Assembly: GCA_002315615.1 (NCBI GenBank)
Contig: DCHK01000034.1
Coordinates: 1-50,592 of the forward strand
Source: Bacteroidales bacterium UBA1754
GTDB lineage: Bacteria > Bacteroidota > Bacteroidia > Bacteroidales > Paludibacteraceae
Direction of reading: 5' to 3'
DNA length: 50,592 nucleotides
The position numbers and the translations under genes are program-made. The first letter of the stretch is position 1. Every line of letters begins with the position of its first letter. The notes under the pieces are model-generated. The model was not told where the DNA came from, did no database searches, and saw only the letters and a program-made list of their open reading frames with translations. This document shows, piece by piece, positions 42,916 to 50,592 of the stretch.

Positions 42916-43859
42916 TTTTGTTGCTGTATATTCTTAATTTCTGCTATTATTTTTTCTTTTTTTTGTGCAGTTTCTAATAAAAACTTTTGATATTGCTCGC
43001 TGTTTGCATCGTTTGGACGATGATTTTCGGCTTTCAATATTTGCTGAATTTCCTCCATCAGTTTTTTTGTTTCGGTAGAAAAATAATTGCCAATTTTTTC
43101 TTGAATGTACTTTATTGCTTCGGCACTTGGATGAACTAAATCTTCGCCATAAAAACGATAGTCGCGTAGGTCGTCCATCAAAATTTCGTACGACGGAAAA
43201 TAATTTGCAAAATCGAATTTTTGTTGCAGTTCGTTTATGGCAAGAAGTAGGGTAGATTTGCTCAATTGGTTTTCGTGCAATCCGTCTTTTTTGTGTCGAA
43301 TAGGACTGACGGTAAAAATTACTTTTATACGTGGATTAAATTCTTTCAAACGAGAAAATAATTCGGAATAATTCTCCACGATTTCTTCAACGCTCAGTTT
43401 TTCTCTGACAAAAGTGTTTTCGGGCATTTTGTGGCAGTTCGCAACAATTTTTCCGTTGTCTTTCCTTTTGTAAACCCACGCTGTGCCGAATGTAACGAAC
43501 AAAATTGTAGTGTGTTTCAAAAAATCGGCAGAATTTTCTAATTGCTGATTTATGTTTTGCAGACATTCGTTTTTGTCGCTATGCGAAAAACTGCCGTGAT
43601 GGTCGAAACTGTTCCATAAACCATTGTGAAAAAATAATTCTTTTTCGGCGTATGGCGTGCCTGTTATCAGTCGCTCAATGGCATTGGCAATTGACGAAGG
43701 GTTAAACAAAATTCCGAACGGATTGATGTCTGTTCGGAACTTGTATTCGGCAAAATAATTGCCGATATTTTCGCTGAAGCACGAACCGATAAACATTAAA
43801 TTGTCGCGATAGGAAATTTCGCTTTTCGCACAAAAGTCTATTTCGGTTCGAAAGTTCAT
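42912..43859 (-). CDS. GSCFA-domain protein
   Basis: A 315-residue protein with the namesake motif GSCFSENIG at about 26-34, then INPFGILFNPSSIANAI, FVTFGTAWVY and HPSAEAIKYIQEKI. The GSCFA family is SGNH-hydrolase-like (Ser of GSCFS, Gly-Thr block, Asp/His near the C-terminus), so an esterase or acyltransferase on a cell-surface glycan is plausible. It follows the OmpA lipoprotein by 23 bases on the same strand. Confidence 0.9.
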   Translation of the reverse strand: MNFRTEIDFCAKSEISYRDNLMFIGSCFSENIGNYFAEYKFRTDINPFGILFNPSSIANAIERLITGTPYAEKELFFHNGLWNSFDHHGSFSHSDKNECLQNINQQLENSADFLKHTTILFVTFGTAWVYKRKDNGKIVANCHKMPENTFVREKLSVEEIVENYSELFSRLKEFNPRIKVIFTVSPIRHKKDGLHENQLSKSTLLLAINELQQKFDFANYFPSYEILMDDLRDYRFYGEDLVHPSAEAIKYIQEKIGNYFSTETKKLMEEIQQILKAENHRPNDANSEQYQKFLLETAQKKEKIIAEIKNIQQQN

Positions 43860-43882
43860 TTGTTTTTTAGGTTAAAAAGCCT

Positions 43883-44917
43883 TTATTCGGCAGAAAGCAA
43901 GTTCATTAGTTCGTCAAAGTTAGGCGAAAGAATGATTTCTGTTCTGCGGTTTTTTTGTCGTGCTTCGCTCGTGTTGGCTTTGTCTATTGGCATAAATTCG
44001 CCTCGACCAGATGCTGTAATTCTTGTTGGGTCGATTGAGCGATTTTTTAGAATGATGCGAACAATGGCAGTTGCACGTTTCACACTCAAATCCCAGTTGT
44101 CGGTAATTTGTCCGCTTCCGTTGTATGGAATATTGTCGGTGTGTCCTTCTATCACTACGTGTATATCAGGGTTTTCTGCCAATACTTTAGACAAATTTTC
44201 AAGTGCATTCACGCCTTTTTCATCAACGTCCCATTTGCCCGATTTGAAAAGTAGTTGCTCGTCGAGCGAAACGTAAACTTTTCCGTTTTTGTTTGTTACT
44301 GCCAAACCATTTCCTTCAAAACCTACCAATGCTTGCGAAACGCGATTTTTCAATTCGCGCATCAAAGAGTCTTTTTTGCTCAAAATGTCGGTAAGTTCTT
44401 TTAGTTTAGCATTTTGCTCGTTTAGTTCTTGTTGCTGTTGTGCAGTTAAACTTTGCTGTTGCTCAAGGTTTGCCTGTTTGGCAGAAAGTTCTCTTTTGCT
44501 TTCTTCGAGCGAACGCTCAAGCGAGTTCAGTTCTGCCTCTTTTGCTTGCAAAGCGTCTTGCAGTTTTTGAAGATTTGCCAATAAAATTTTCACTTCTTCT
44601 TCGCTTTTCGATTTTCCAAGTTTTTCGGTCAATTCACTATTCAAAGAGTTGAGTTTTGCAATGTCGTCTTTCAAACTATATATTGCTTTCGATTGACTCA
44701 AAGTGTCACTTTTCAACGATTCAATTTCTTTGTTTAGTCGGTCAATTTCTGCGTTGAGGTCTTCTATTGTGGCTTTCTGACTCGATAGTTCTTTTTTTGC
44801 GTTTTGCGCTTCTTCGTAATATTTTTTCTCACTTGCTAATACATCGTTGTATTGTTTTTTAGTGACGCAAGAGGTTAAAATTGCCATCGAGGCAATTACA
44901 AAAAGTACTTTTTTCAT
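43883..44917 (-). CDS. OmpA-family coiled-coil lipoprotein
   Basis: A 344-residue protein. The lipobox is ILTSC (lipid Cys about 17). A long coiled coil (about 20-195, KEIESLKSD, SEEEVKILLANLQKLQ) leads to an OmpA/MotB peptidoglycan-binding domain (about 225-335) with VVIEGHTDNIPYNGSG and ASGRGEFMPID. It likely tethers the outer membrane to peptidoglycan. A minus TAATTTTG box lies at 44947-44940. Upstream member of the pair with GSCFA. Confidence 0.92.
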   Translation of the reverse strand: MKKVLFVIASMAILTSCVTKKQYNDVLASEKKYYEEAQNAKKELSSQKATIEDLNAEIDRLNKEIESLKSDTLSQSKAIYSLKDDIAKLNSLNSELTEKLGKSKSEEEVKILLANLQKLQDALQAKEAELNSLERSLEESKRELSAKQANLEQQQSLTAQQQQELNEQNAKLKELTDILSKKDSLMRELKNRVSQALVGFEGNGLAVTNKNGKVYVSLDEQLLFKSGKWDVDEKGVNALENLSKVLAENPDIHVVIEGHTDNIPYNGSGQITDNWDLSVKRATAIVRIILKNRSIDPTRITASGRGEFMPIDKANTSEARQKNRRTEIILSPNFDELMNLLSAE

Positions 44918-45025
44918 TTTTTTTATTTTTAAGACGGAGCAAAATTACTAAAATTTGCTTATATGTGCGATTTTCGTGGTATTTAATTCAAAAAATCGTA
45001 TTTTAATTGTACTTTTGTTGGTTTA

Positions 45026-46945
45026 ATGGATAAAAACACATTGATGCAAAATTCAAAAGAATATAAGTTGCTGAATCAGATAAACAGCCCAGCCGATTTG
45101 AAGAAACTCGAAATTTCACAGTTGCCTCAGTTGTGCGACGAGTTGCGTGCTTTCATTATCGACGCTCTTTCGTGCAATCCTGGTCATTTTGCTTCGAGTC
45201 TTGGCGTGGTGGAACTTACTGTGGCATTGCATTATGTCTATAATATGCCGTATGATAGAATCGTGTGGGATGTCGGTCATCAGGCTTACGGACATAAAAT
45301 TCTTACGGGTCGTCGAGAGCGTTTTGATACAAACCGAAAATTCAAAGGCATTTCGCCGTTTCCTTCGCCTGCCGAGAGTGAATACGATTCGTTTGTTTCC
45401 GGTCACGCGTCTAATTCTATTTCTGCCGCATTGGGTATGGCAGTAGCCAATAGGTTGCAAGGCGATACGAAAAGAAAAATTGTGGCTGTAATTGGCGATG
45501 GCTCGCTCACTGGCGGATTGTCGTTCGAGGGGTTGAACAATATGTCTTCGAGCCAAAACGATACGATGATTGTACTGAACGACAACGAAATGGCAATCGA
45601 CCCAGTAGTGGGCGGTTTGAGTCATTATCTTACGCAAATTACGACGTCGCATTTTTACAACAAACTTCGCTACAAAGGTTATATATTGTTGCGAAAAGTG
45701 GGATTGTTGAAAGATTCAAAAGGTTTGATAAAATTTCACAATAGCGTGAAGTCGCTTTTGGCACGACAAAAAAGTAATATTTTTGAGTGTTTGAATATTC
45801 GCTATTTTGGTCCTGTCGATGGACACGACGTGAAGGAATTGGTGCGAATTTTGACTACTATCAAAGATTTTGAAGGTCCAAAGGTATTGCATATCAAAAC
45901 GGTGAAGGGAAAAGGTTTTGAACAAGCCGAAAATGCACCTACTATTTGGCACGCACCTGGAGTTTTTGATGAAAATACTGGCGAAAGAAAAATTTCTAAC
46001 AATGAACATCAACCGCCTTTGTACCAAGATGTTTTTGGAAAAACTTTGGTAGAATTGGCTGAGAAAAACGAAAAAATTGTAGGCGTTACGCCTGCTATGC
46101 CTACAGGTTGCTCGATGAATTTGCTTGGACAAAAATTCCCAAATAGAATGTTTGACGTTGGCATTGCCGAAGGACACGCTGTAACATTTTCGGCAGGTAT
46201 GGCAAAAGAAGGTTTGATACCGTTTTGCAATATCTATTCGTCGTTTGCGCAACGTGCCTACGATAATATTATTCACGATGCAGCATTGCAAAAATTGAAT
46301 ATGGTCATTTGTTTAGACCGTGCTGGATTGGTGGGCAACGATGGTGCTACGCACCACGGTGTTTTCGATATTCCTGCACTTCGTTGCATTCCAAATTTGA
46401 CTATTGCATCGCCAATGAACGAGTGTGAATTGCGCAATATGCTTTACACCGCCCAAATGCCTCGAAAAGGTGTTTTTGTGATTCGCTATCCACGTGGTCG
46501 TGCCGAAAACGAAGATTGGCAACATTCTTTCGATGAAATTCCCGTAGGGAAGGGCGTTTGTGTGAAACAAGGCGATGATTTGGCTATTTTGTCTTTTGGT
46601 CCGCTCGGTAATCGTGCTTTCGAAGCCATTGCCGAAGTAGAAAAATCAACAGCAAAAACTATCGCACTTTACAATATGCGTTTTGTAAAACCAATTGACG
46701 AGGCTTTGCTAAATGAAATTGCCTCAAAATTCAAGACTGTCATCACAATAGAAGATGGCGCATTGAAAGGTGGCTTTGGCAGTGCAGTGATGGAGTTTTT
46801 TGAAGATAATAATCAAAATGTTCAAGTGCACAGAATGGGCATTCCCGATGGTTTTGTCGAACACGGTTCGGTGTCGGAATTGTACCAATTGGTCGGACTT
46901 GACAAACAGTCGATAATTAAAACAATAAAAGAAATAGTTTGTTGA
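45026..46945 (+). CDS. dxs: 1-deoxy-D-xylulose-5-phosphate synthase
   Basis: A 639-residue TPP enzyme that joins pyruvate and glyceraldehyde-3-phosphate at the head of the MEP isoprenoid pathway. SGHASNS (125-131) and the TPP motif GDGSLTGG (157-164) with the NN downstream, the pyrimidine domain DVGIAEGHAVTFSAGMA with catalytic Glu, DRAGLVGNDGATHHG and the C-terminal transketolase domain (KFKTVITIEDGALKGG) are all present. A TACTTTTG box (45010-45017) lies 8 bases before the ATG, giving a very short leader. trkA follows after 44 bases. Confidence 0.97.
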   Translation: MDKNTLMQNSKEYKLLNQINSPADLKKLEISQLPQLCDELRAFIIDALSCNPGHFASSLGVVELTVALHYVYNMPYDRIVWDVGHQAYGHKILTGRRERFDTNRKFKGISPFPSPAESEYDSFVSGHASNSISAALGMAVANRLQGDTKRKIVAVIGDGSLTGGLSFEGLNNMSSSQNDTMIVLNDNEMAIDPVVGGLSHYLTQITTSHFYNKLRYKGYILLRKVGLLKDSKGLIKFHNSVKSLLARQKSNIFECLNIRYFGPVDGHDVKELVRILTTIKDFEGPKVLHIKTVKGKGFEQAENAPTIWHAPGVFDENTGERKISNNEHQPPLYQDVFGKTLVELAEKNEKIVGVTPAMPTGCSMNLLGQKFPNRMFDVGIAEGHAVTFSAGMAKEGLIPFCNIYSSFAQRAYDNIIHDAALQKLNMVICLDRAGLVGNDGATHHGVFDIPALRCIPNLTIASPMNECELRNMLYTAQMPRKGVFVIRYPRGRAENEDWQHSFDEIPVGKGVCVKQGDDLAILSFGPLGNRAFEAIAEVEKSTAKTIALYNMRFVKPIDEALLNEIASKFKTVITIEDGALKGGFGSAVMEFFEDNNQNVQVHRMGIPDGFVEHGSVSELYQLVGLDKQSIIKTIKEIVC

Positions 46946-46989
46946 TTTCTAATGTTTTAATATAAAATAACAAACAAAAGAATGGAATT

Positions 46990-48327
46990 ATGAAAATTAT
47001 TATTGCTGGAGCGGGAGAGGTTGGAACTCACTTGGCAAAATTGCTTGCGAGCGAGAATCAAGATATTATTTTGATGGATAAAGAGGAAGAAAAATTACGT
47101 CCTATCGAATCGAAATTTGACTTGATGACAATGAAAGGTAATCCGACTTCGTTGAAAGACTTGCGTGAAGTTGGTGTTGGCGATGCCGACCTTTTTATAG
47201 CCGTTACACCCGAAGAAAGTACTAATATGACGGCGTGTATGTTGGCAACCAATATGGGTTCGAAAAAAACGCTTGCACGCATAGATAATTATGAATATCT
47301 GTTGCCTAAAAACAAAGAGTTTTTCAAACGATTGGGTGTCGATTCTTTAATTTATCCTGAAATGTTGGCTGCGCACGAAATTGTCAATTCTTTGAAGAAA
47401 AATTGGGCGCGACAATGGCTCGAATTTTACGATGGTGCGTTGTATCTCATTGCTACAAAAATTCGTGATGAATCACCTGTTGTAAATAAAAAGTTTCAAG
47501 ATTTGTTCGCCAACGAAAGCAATATGCGTGTAGTAGCCATTAAACGTCAGTCCGAAACCATAATGCCGAAAGGTCAAGATATAATATTGTTAGACGATGT
47601 AATATACGTAATGGTAACGCCCGACCAAATTGTCAAACTGCGTAAAATGGCAGGAAAAGAAGATAAGTCGATAGATGATATAATGATTATGGGTGGAAGC
47701 CGAATCGCTCAAAAAACTTGTCAGTATCTGCCAGATTCTATAAATGTTAAGGTAATTGAAAAAGACAAAGATCGTGCGTATAGTTTTTTGGAAAATGTGT
47801 CCAAAAATGTGGTTGTGATAAATGGCGACGGACGCGATACTGATCTTATTTTGGAAGAGGGTGTCGAACATATGGACGCTTTTATAGCCGTAACTGGCAA
47901 TTCCGAAGCAAATATTATGGCTTGCTTGGCTGCACGTCGTGCGGGTGTGAAGAAAATTATTGCAGAAATAGAAAATATCGATTATTTTCCATTGGCAGAA
48001 AAATTGGATATTGGCACTATTGTGAATAAAAAACGACTTGCTGCAAGTCATATTTACCAATACACGCTCGATGCGAATGTTACCGAACTGAAATGTTTGG
48101 CAAATATCGATGTCGATATTGTGGAATTTGAAGCAAAGGCAAATTCAAAAATGACAAAAGGCAAAGTGCGCGAACTTAATTTGCCACACGATATGAATTT
48201 AGGCGGACTGATACGCGACAAAAAAGGTTATATCGTTACGGGCGAAACCGAGATAAAAGAAGGCGACCACGTGATTTGTTTTTGCGACTCTTTGAAAACG
48301 CGTAAAATTGAAAAATATTTCAACTAA
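46990..48327 (+). CDS. trkA: Trk potassium uptake regulatory subunit TrkA
   Basis: A 445-residue cytoplasmic subunit with two RCK_N/RCK_C pairs. The first Rossmann loop is GAGEVG (7-12); the second begins IMIMGGSRIAQ. Acidic residues at the strand ends (LMDKEEE, VIEKDKD) point to NAD(H). It gates TrkH, encoded 15 bases downstream. Confidence 0.95.
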   Translation: MKIIIAGAGEVGTHLAKLLASENQDIILMDKEEEKLRPIESKFDLMTMKGNPTSLKDLREVGVGDADLFIAVTPEESTNMTACMLATNMGSKKTLARIDNYEYLLPKNKEFFKRLGVDSLIYPEMLAAHEIVNSLKKNWARQWLEFYDGALYLIATKIRDESPVVNKKFQDLFANESNMRVVAIKRQSETIMPKGQDIILLDDVIYVMVTPDQIVKLRKMAGKEDKSIDDIMIMGGSRIAQKTCQYLPDSINVKVIEKDKDRAYSFLENVSKNVVVINGDGRDTDLILEEGVEHMDAFIAVTGNSEANIMACLAARRAGVKKIIAEIENIDYFPLAEKLDIGTIVNKKRLAASHIYQYTLDANVTELKCLANIDVDIVEFEAKANSKMTKGKVRELNLPHDMNLGGLIRDKKGYIVTGETEIKEGDHVICFCDSLKTRKIEKYFN

Positions 48328-48342
48328 TCACTTCTTTTTTAA

Positions 48343-49794
48343 TTGAAAAATTTTGCTCAGACATTCCGTTTGTTAGGAATACTTTTGGTTATCGAAAGTA
48401 TTTTTATGTGCGTGTCGGGTGCCATTTCGCTCTATTATGCCGAGAGCGATATGCTACCGATAGGAATTTCTGTGCTTATTACATTTGTTGTTGGACTATT
48501 TCTTGTAGTGATAAACAATTTTGCAAAAGGCGAAAAAATAGGTAAAAAGCAGGCGTTTGTACTCATTATTTTTTCTTGGATAATCCTTGCCGTTTTTGGC
48601 GCTATCCCATTTGTTTTGACGGGCGTTTTGCCGAAAGTAGAAAATGCGTTGTTCGAAACAATGTCTGGCATCACTACCACAGGTTCTTCCGTTATTCTCG
48701 ATGTAGAATCGCTATCGCACGGAATTTTGTTTTGGCGTAGCACATTGCAGTGGTTAGGCGGTTTCGCCGTCATTACGCTCACACTTGCCGTTCTACCATT
48801 GCTTGGTTTGCGCGAGTTTACTTTTCTCACTACCGAAACAAAACAGTCTTCTTCGTCGAAACTTTTGCCACGAATTGTTGAAATTGTCAATTGGCTTTGG
48901 GGCTTGTATTTGCTCATTACAATTATCGAGGCTACTACGTATTATTTTGCAGGAATGGGCATTTTCGATGCTGTTTGCCACGCTTTTACAACCATTTCGA
49001 CGGGTGGTTTTTCTACAAAAAATAATAGTGTGGCGTTTTGGAATTCCAAAAGAATAGAATCCGCAATGCTTTTCTTTATGTTTTTCTCGGGAGTGAATTT
49101 TACGTTGTTGTTTTATGCTGTTCGTGGGAAATTTAGAAAAATTGCGCAAAATCAAGAGTTTCGATACTACGTAAGTTTTATCGTGTTTTTCTCGTTGTTG
49201 CTCACGTGCGGAATGATGCTGATGGAAAATTTGCCGTTTCTGCGTGCTGCCAGAGTGTCGGTTTTTCACGTGTTAAGTGTGATAACTACGAGTGGATTTC
49301 TCACTCAAGATTATCTTTTGTGGCCGTCATCGCTTACAGTCTTGCTCTTTTTGCTAATGTTCGTTGGTTCTTCGGCGGGTTCGGCAAGTGGTGGTATAAA
49401 AATTATTCGTGCAGCATTGTTGCTTAAGTGTTCGCGCAACGAATTTTATAAATTTATGCACCCAAATGCAGTTTTGCCAGTACGTTTCAATAACCATTTA
49501 GTGCCACTTTCTGTATTGAAAAATGTGTTTGTATTCATTCTCTTGTACATAATGATGTTGGTGTTTGGCACGTTTTTGTTGTCTTGCCTCAATGTACCGA
49601 TGGAAAATGCTTTTGGTTACGTACTTTCTGCCATTGGCAATGTTGGTTACAATGTAGGAATGAATGTTGCTTCAAATCCAATAGAGCAGTTGCCCGTTGC
49701 TGCAAAACTCATTTTGTCAGTCTATATGCTCATCGGACGAATAGACCTTTACATTTTCTTGCTCATTTTTTCAAGAAGTTTTTGGAAAAGTTGA
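48343..49794 (+). CDS. trkH: Trk potassium transporter subunit TrkH
   Basis: A 483-residue membrane channel with eight or more helices. The selectivity-filter pore loops read TTTGSS, TISTGGFST, VITTSGFL and IGNVGYNVG, each with the conserved glycine. The start is TTG 48343: an in-frame TAA lies directly before it and the next ATG falls inside the first helix, while KNFAQTFRLLGILLVIE matches family N-termini. Unusual start codon, normal protein. It uptakes K+ together with TrkA. Confidence 0.93.
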   Translation: MKNFAQTFRLLGILLVIESIFMCVSGAISLYYAESDMLPIGISVLITFVVGLFLVVINNFAKGEKIGKKQAFVLIIFSWIILAVFGAIPFVLTGVLPKVENALFETMSGITTTGSSVILDVESLSHGILFWRSTLQWLGGFAVITLTLAVLPLLGLREFTFLTTETKQSSSSKLLPRIVEIVNWLWGLYLLITIIEATTYYFAGMGIFDAVCHAFTTISTGGFSTKNNSVAFWNSKRIESAMLFFMFFSGVNFTLLFYAVRGKFRKIAQNQEFRYYVSFIVFFSLLLTCGMMLMENLPFLRAARVSVFHVLSVITTSGFLTQDYLLWPSSLTVLLFLLMFVGSSAGSASGGIKIIRAALLLKCSRNEFYKFMHPNAVLPVRFNNHLVPLSVLKNVFVFILLYIMMLVFGTFLLSCLNVPMENAFGYVLSAIGNVGYNVGMNVASNPIEQLPVAAKLILSVYMLIGRIDLYIFLLIFSRSFWKS

Positions 49795-49875
49795 ATTTGT
49801 ACACAAAACAAATTGAAATTTGCTAATCTGCCAATTGTTAAAACTGTTAATTGCATAAATATTCATTTCTTATGC

Positions 49876-49930
49876 AATACCGAACCAATACCGAACGATA
49901 ACCGAAGGATAAGCGAAGGAATACCGAAGG
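49876..49930 (+). repeat. 11-bp tandem repeat, five units
   Basis: Units AATACCGAACC, AATACCGAACG, ATAACCGAAGG, ATAAGCGAAGG and AATACCGAAGG follow one another without gaps. The period equals that of the array at 905-992. Confidence 0.9.
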
Positions 49931-49999
49931 TGTAAAATCAGCAAAATTGCCGTTTTTGACATTTTTTTAAAAAGCTCGTTCAAAAATATGCAAAATTTC

Positions 50000-50013
50000 T
50001 GCATAAATATGCA
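50000..50013. promoter_or_regulatory. ARG-box-like palindrome, second copy
   Basis: TGCATAAATATGCA, identical to the core at 745-758 and matching TGNATWWWWATNCA. The regulated gene, if any, would lie beyond the right edge. Confidence 0.4.
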
Positions 50014-50029
50014 AGAGCATATAGTGAAA

Positions 50030-50052
50030 AGTTAAGAGTTAAAAGTTAAAAG
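50030..50052. repeat. 23-bp inverted copy of the spacer at 38547-38569
   Basis: The 23 bases here (starting AGTTAAGAG) are the exact reverse complement of 38547-38569, a TTAACTTTT-type simple repeat found between the dihydroorotase and glycosyltransferase genes. Confidence 0.7.
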
Positions 50053-50102
50053 TGCCGAAGGCACGACATATCATAGGCGATGGCGTAAGCCATCGTTTTT
50101 TT
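50052..50102 (+). terminator. Two hairpins, the second with a T-run
   Basis: GTGCC GAA GGCAC (50052-50064), then CGATGGC GTAA GCCATCG (50078-50095) followed by seven T residues. It is a strong intrinsic terminator on the plus strand, about 280 bases after trkH. Confidence 0.7.
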
Positions 50103-50386
50103 ACCCCGAAATCATAATTATTCAAGATTTGTGAACGCAAATCTTGTTTTGTCGCCTTGGCTGACGAGCGTGAAGAAAATGGAGTTGAGAATCGTTAAAA
50201 ACCGAAAGCCGTTCAAGCGGAGCGCGTTCTTTCGGTTTAGATTCGAGACGAACATTTTTAGCGAGGCAGGCGCAGCGACGAGTTCTTTTTGCTTCGTTTT
50301 TCTTGCGGAAAGAAAAATGAAGAGAGAAAAAGATACGTAACCAAAATAAGTCGCTACTTCGCCGTGCATTTACCCCCAAAACGATT

Positions 50387-50415
50387 GTAGAGACGTCATA
50401 ATATGGCGTCTCTAC
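50387..50415. repeat. REP-like palindrome
   Basis: GTAGAGACG (50387-50395) and CGTCTCTAC (50407-50415) form a perfect 9-bp inverted repeat around an 11-base centre. Palindromes with GTAGAGACG arms are widespread between genes in Bacteroidetes and other bacteria, to my knowledge. Confidence 0.65.
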
Positions 50416-50592
50416 TGCGTTTATGGTACGTAATACATTACAAATCAACGATTAACGTGCATATTACAACACCTTTTAGGGTGTCTTGGGGGTAATTGTA
50501 CCGAGTGAAAGATAGAGCAGTAGTAGCATTAATTTTAATTCAAAATTATCTTTTTACCCTATTTTACTTGATTTGATAAAAAAATATACATA

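Larger units (their letters stand above)
49795..50592. other. Non-coding stretch to the right edge
   Basis: No convincing gene in 798 bases. Short frames on both strands at 50118-50448 have low-complexity, Lys/Arg/Phe-rich translations that look like read-through of a repeated intergenic element. The stretch holds an 11-bp repeat array, an ARG-box-like site, two hairpins and a REP-like palindrome, listed separately. Confidence 0.55.

Noticed and set aside
50118..50448. Overlapping open frames of 69-108 residues on both strands
   Set aside because: Basic, aromatic-rich translations with no fold signature, open on both strands at once; typical of a repeated intergenic element.

Overview
The window is AT-rich chromosomal DNA from a member of the Bacteroidetes, most likely order Bacteroidales. 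Evidence: promoters follow the Bacteroidetes pattern (TTTG, 18-20 bases, TAnnTTTG) instead of sigma70 boxes; secreted proteins end in gliding/type IX-like sorting domains; and GldB, GSCFA, a SusC-like barrel and a grpE-dnaJ pair without adjacent dnaK are present. I cannot place it to family. No transposase, integrase, phage gene or CRISPR array was seen.

Layout. 1-530: start of a secreted protein that runs off the left edge (minus strand). 531-1137: non-coding, with an ARG-box-like palindrome and a degenerate 11-bp tandem repeat. 1138-3609: the most unusual unit, a structured RNA with its own promoter and terminator directly ahead of an EcoRI-type adenine methyltransferase and a DUF262-HNH nuclease. 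3748-4341: a small antitoxin with a PIN toxin broken by one extra T. 4398-5789: a PLP decarboxylase (minus) whose transcript starts with a long hairpin. 6034-9762: engB, gldB-like, recR, a membrane protein, a HAD hydrolase and a GNAT. 9832-14716: clpC and a class A PBP. 14853-14927: tRNA-Pro, followed by a metallo-beta-lactamase-fold protein. 15920-20860: TolC, HlyD and two ABC-2 permeases without an ATPase.

20915-24382 (minus): a hisG-hisD-hisC operon led by a complete translational attenuator: promoter, 15-residue leader peptide with six His codons, and intrinsic terminator. Divergent from it is a membrane AraC-type regulator with an apparent frameshift after 17 codons, then a 1654-residue secreted multimodular protein (DUF5010-like catalytic domain, tectonin-like propeller, CBM6-like modules, SGNH/CE3-like esterase, sorting tail). 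30736-35201: AAA/DUF4143 ATPase behind a perfect 2x32-bp repeat, a TonB-dependent-receptor-like barrel, and a choloylglycine-hydrolase-family lipoprotein (minus).

35379-49794 is mostly housekeeping: grpE-dnaJ, dihydroorotase, dolichol-phosphate-mannose-synthase-like GT2, GNAT, a CHU_C-type exported protein, HsdR_N-like nuclease, holA, GSCFA, OmpA lipoprotein, dxs, trkA-trkH. 49795-50592 is non-coding and holds another 11-bp repeat array, a second ARG-box-like site, hairpins and a REP-like palindrome.
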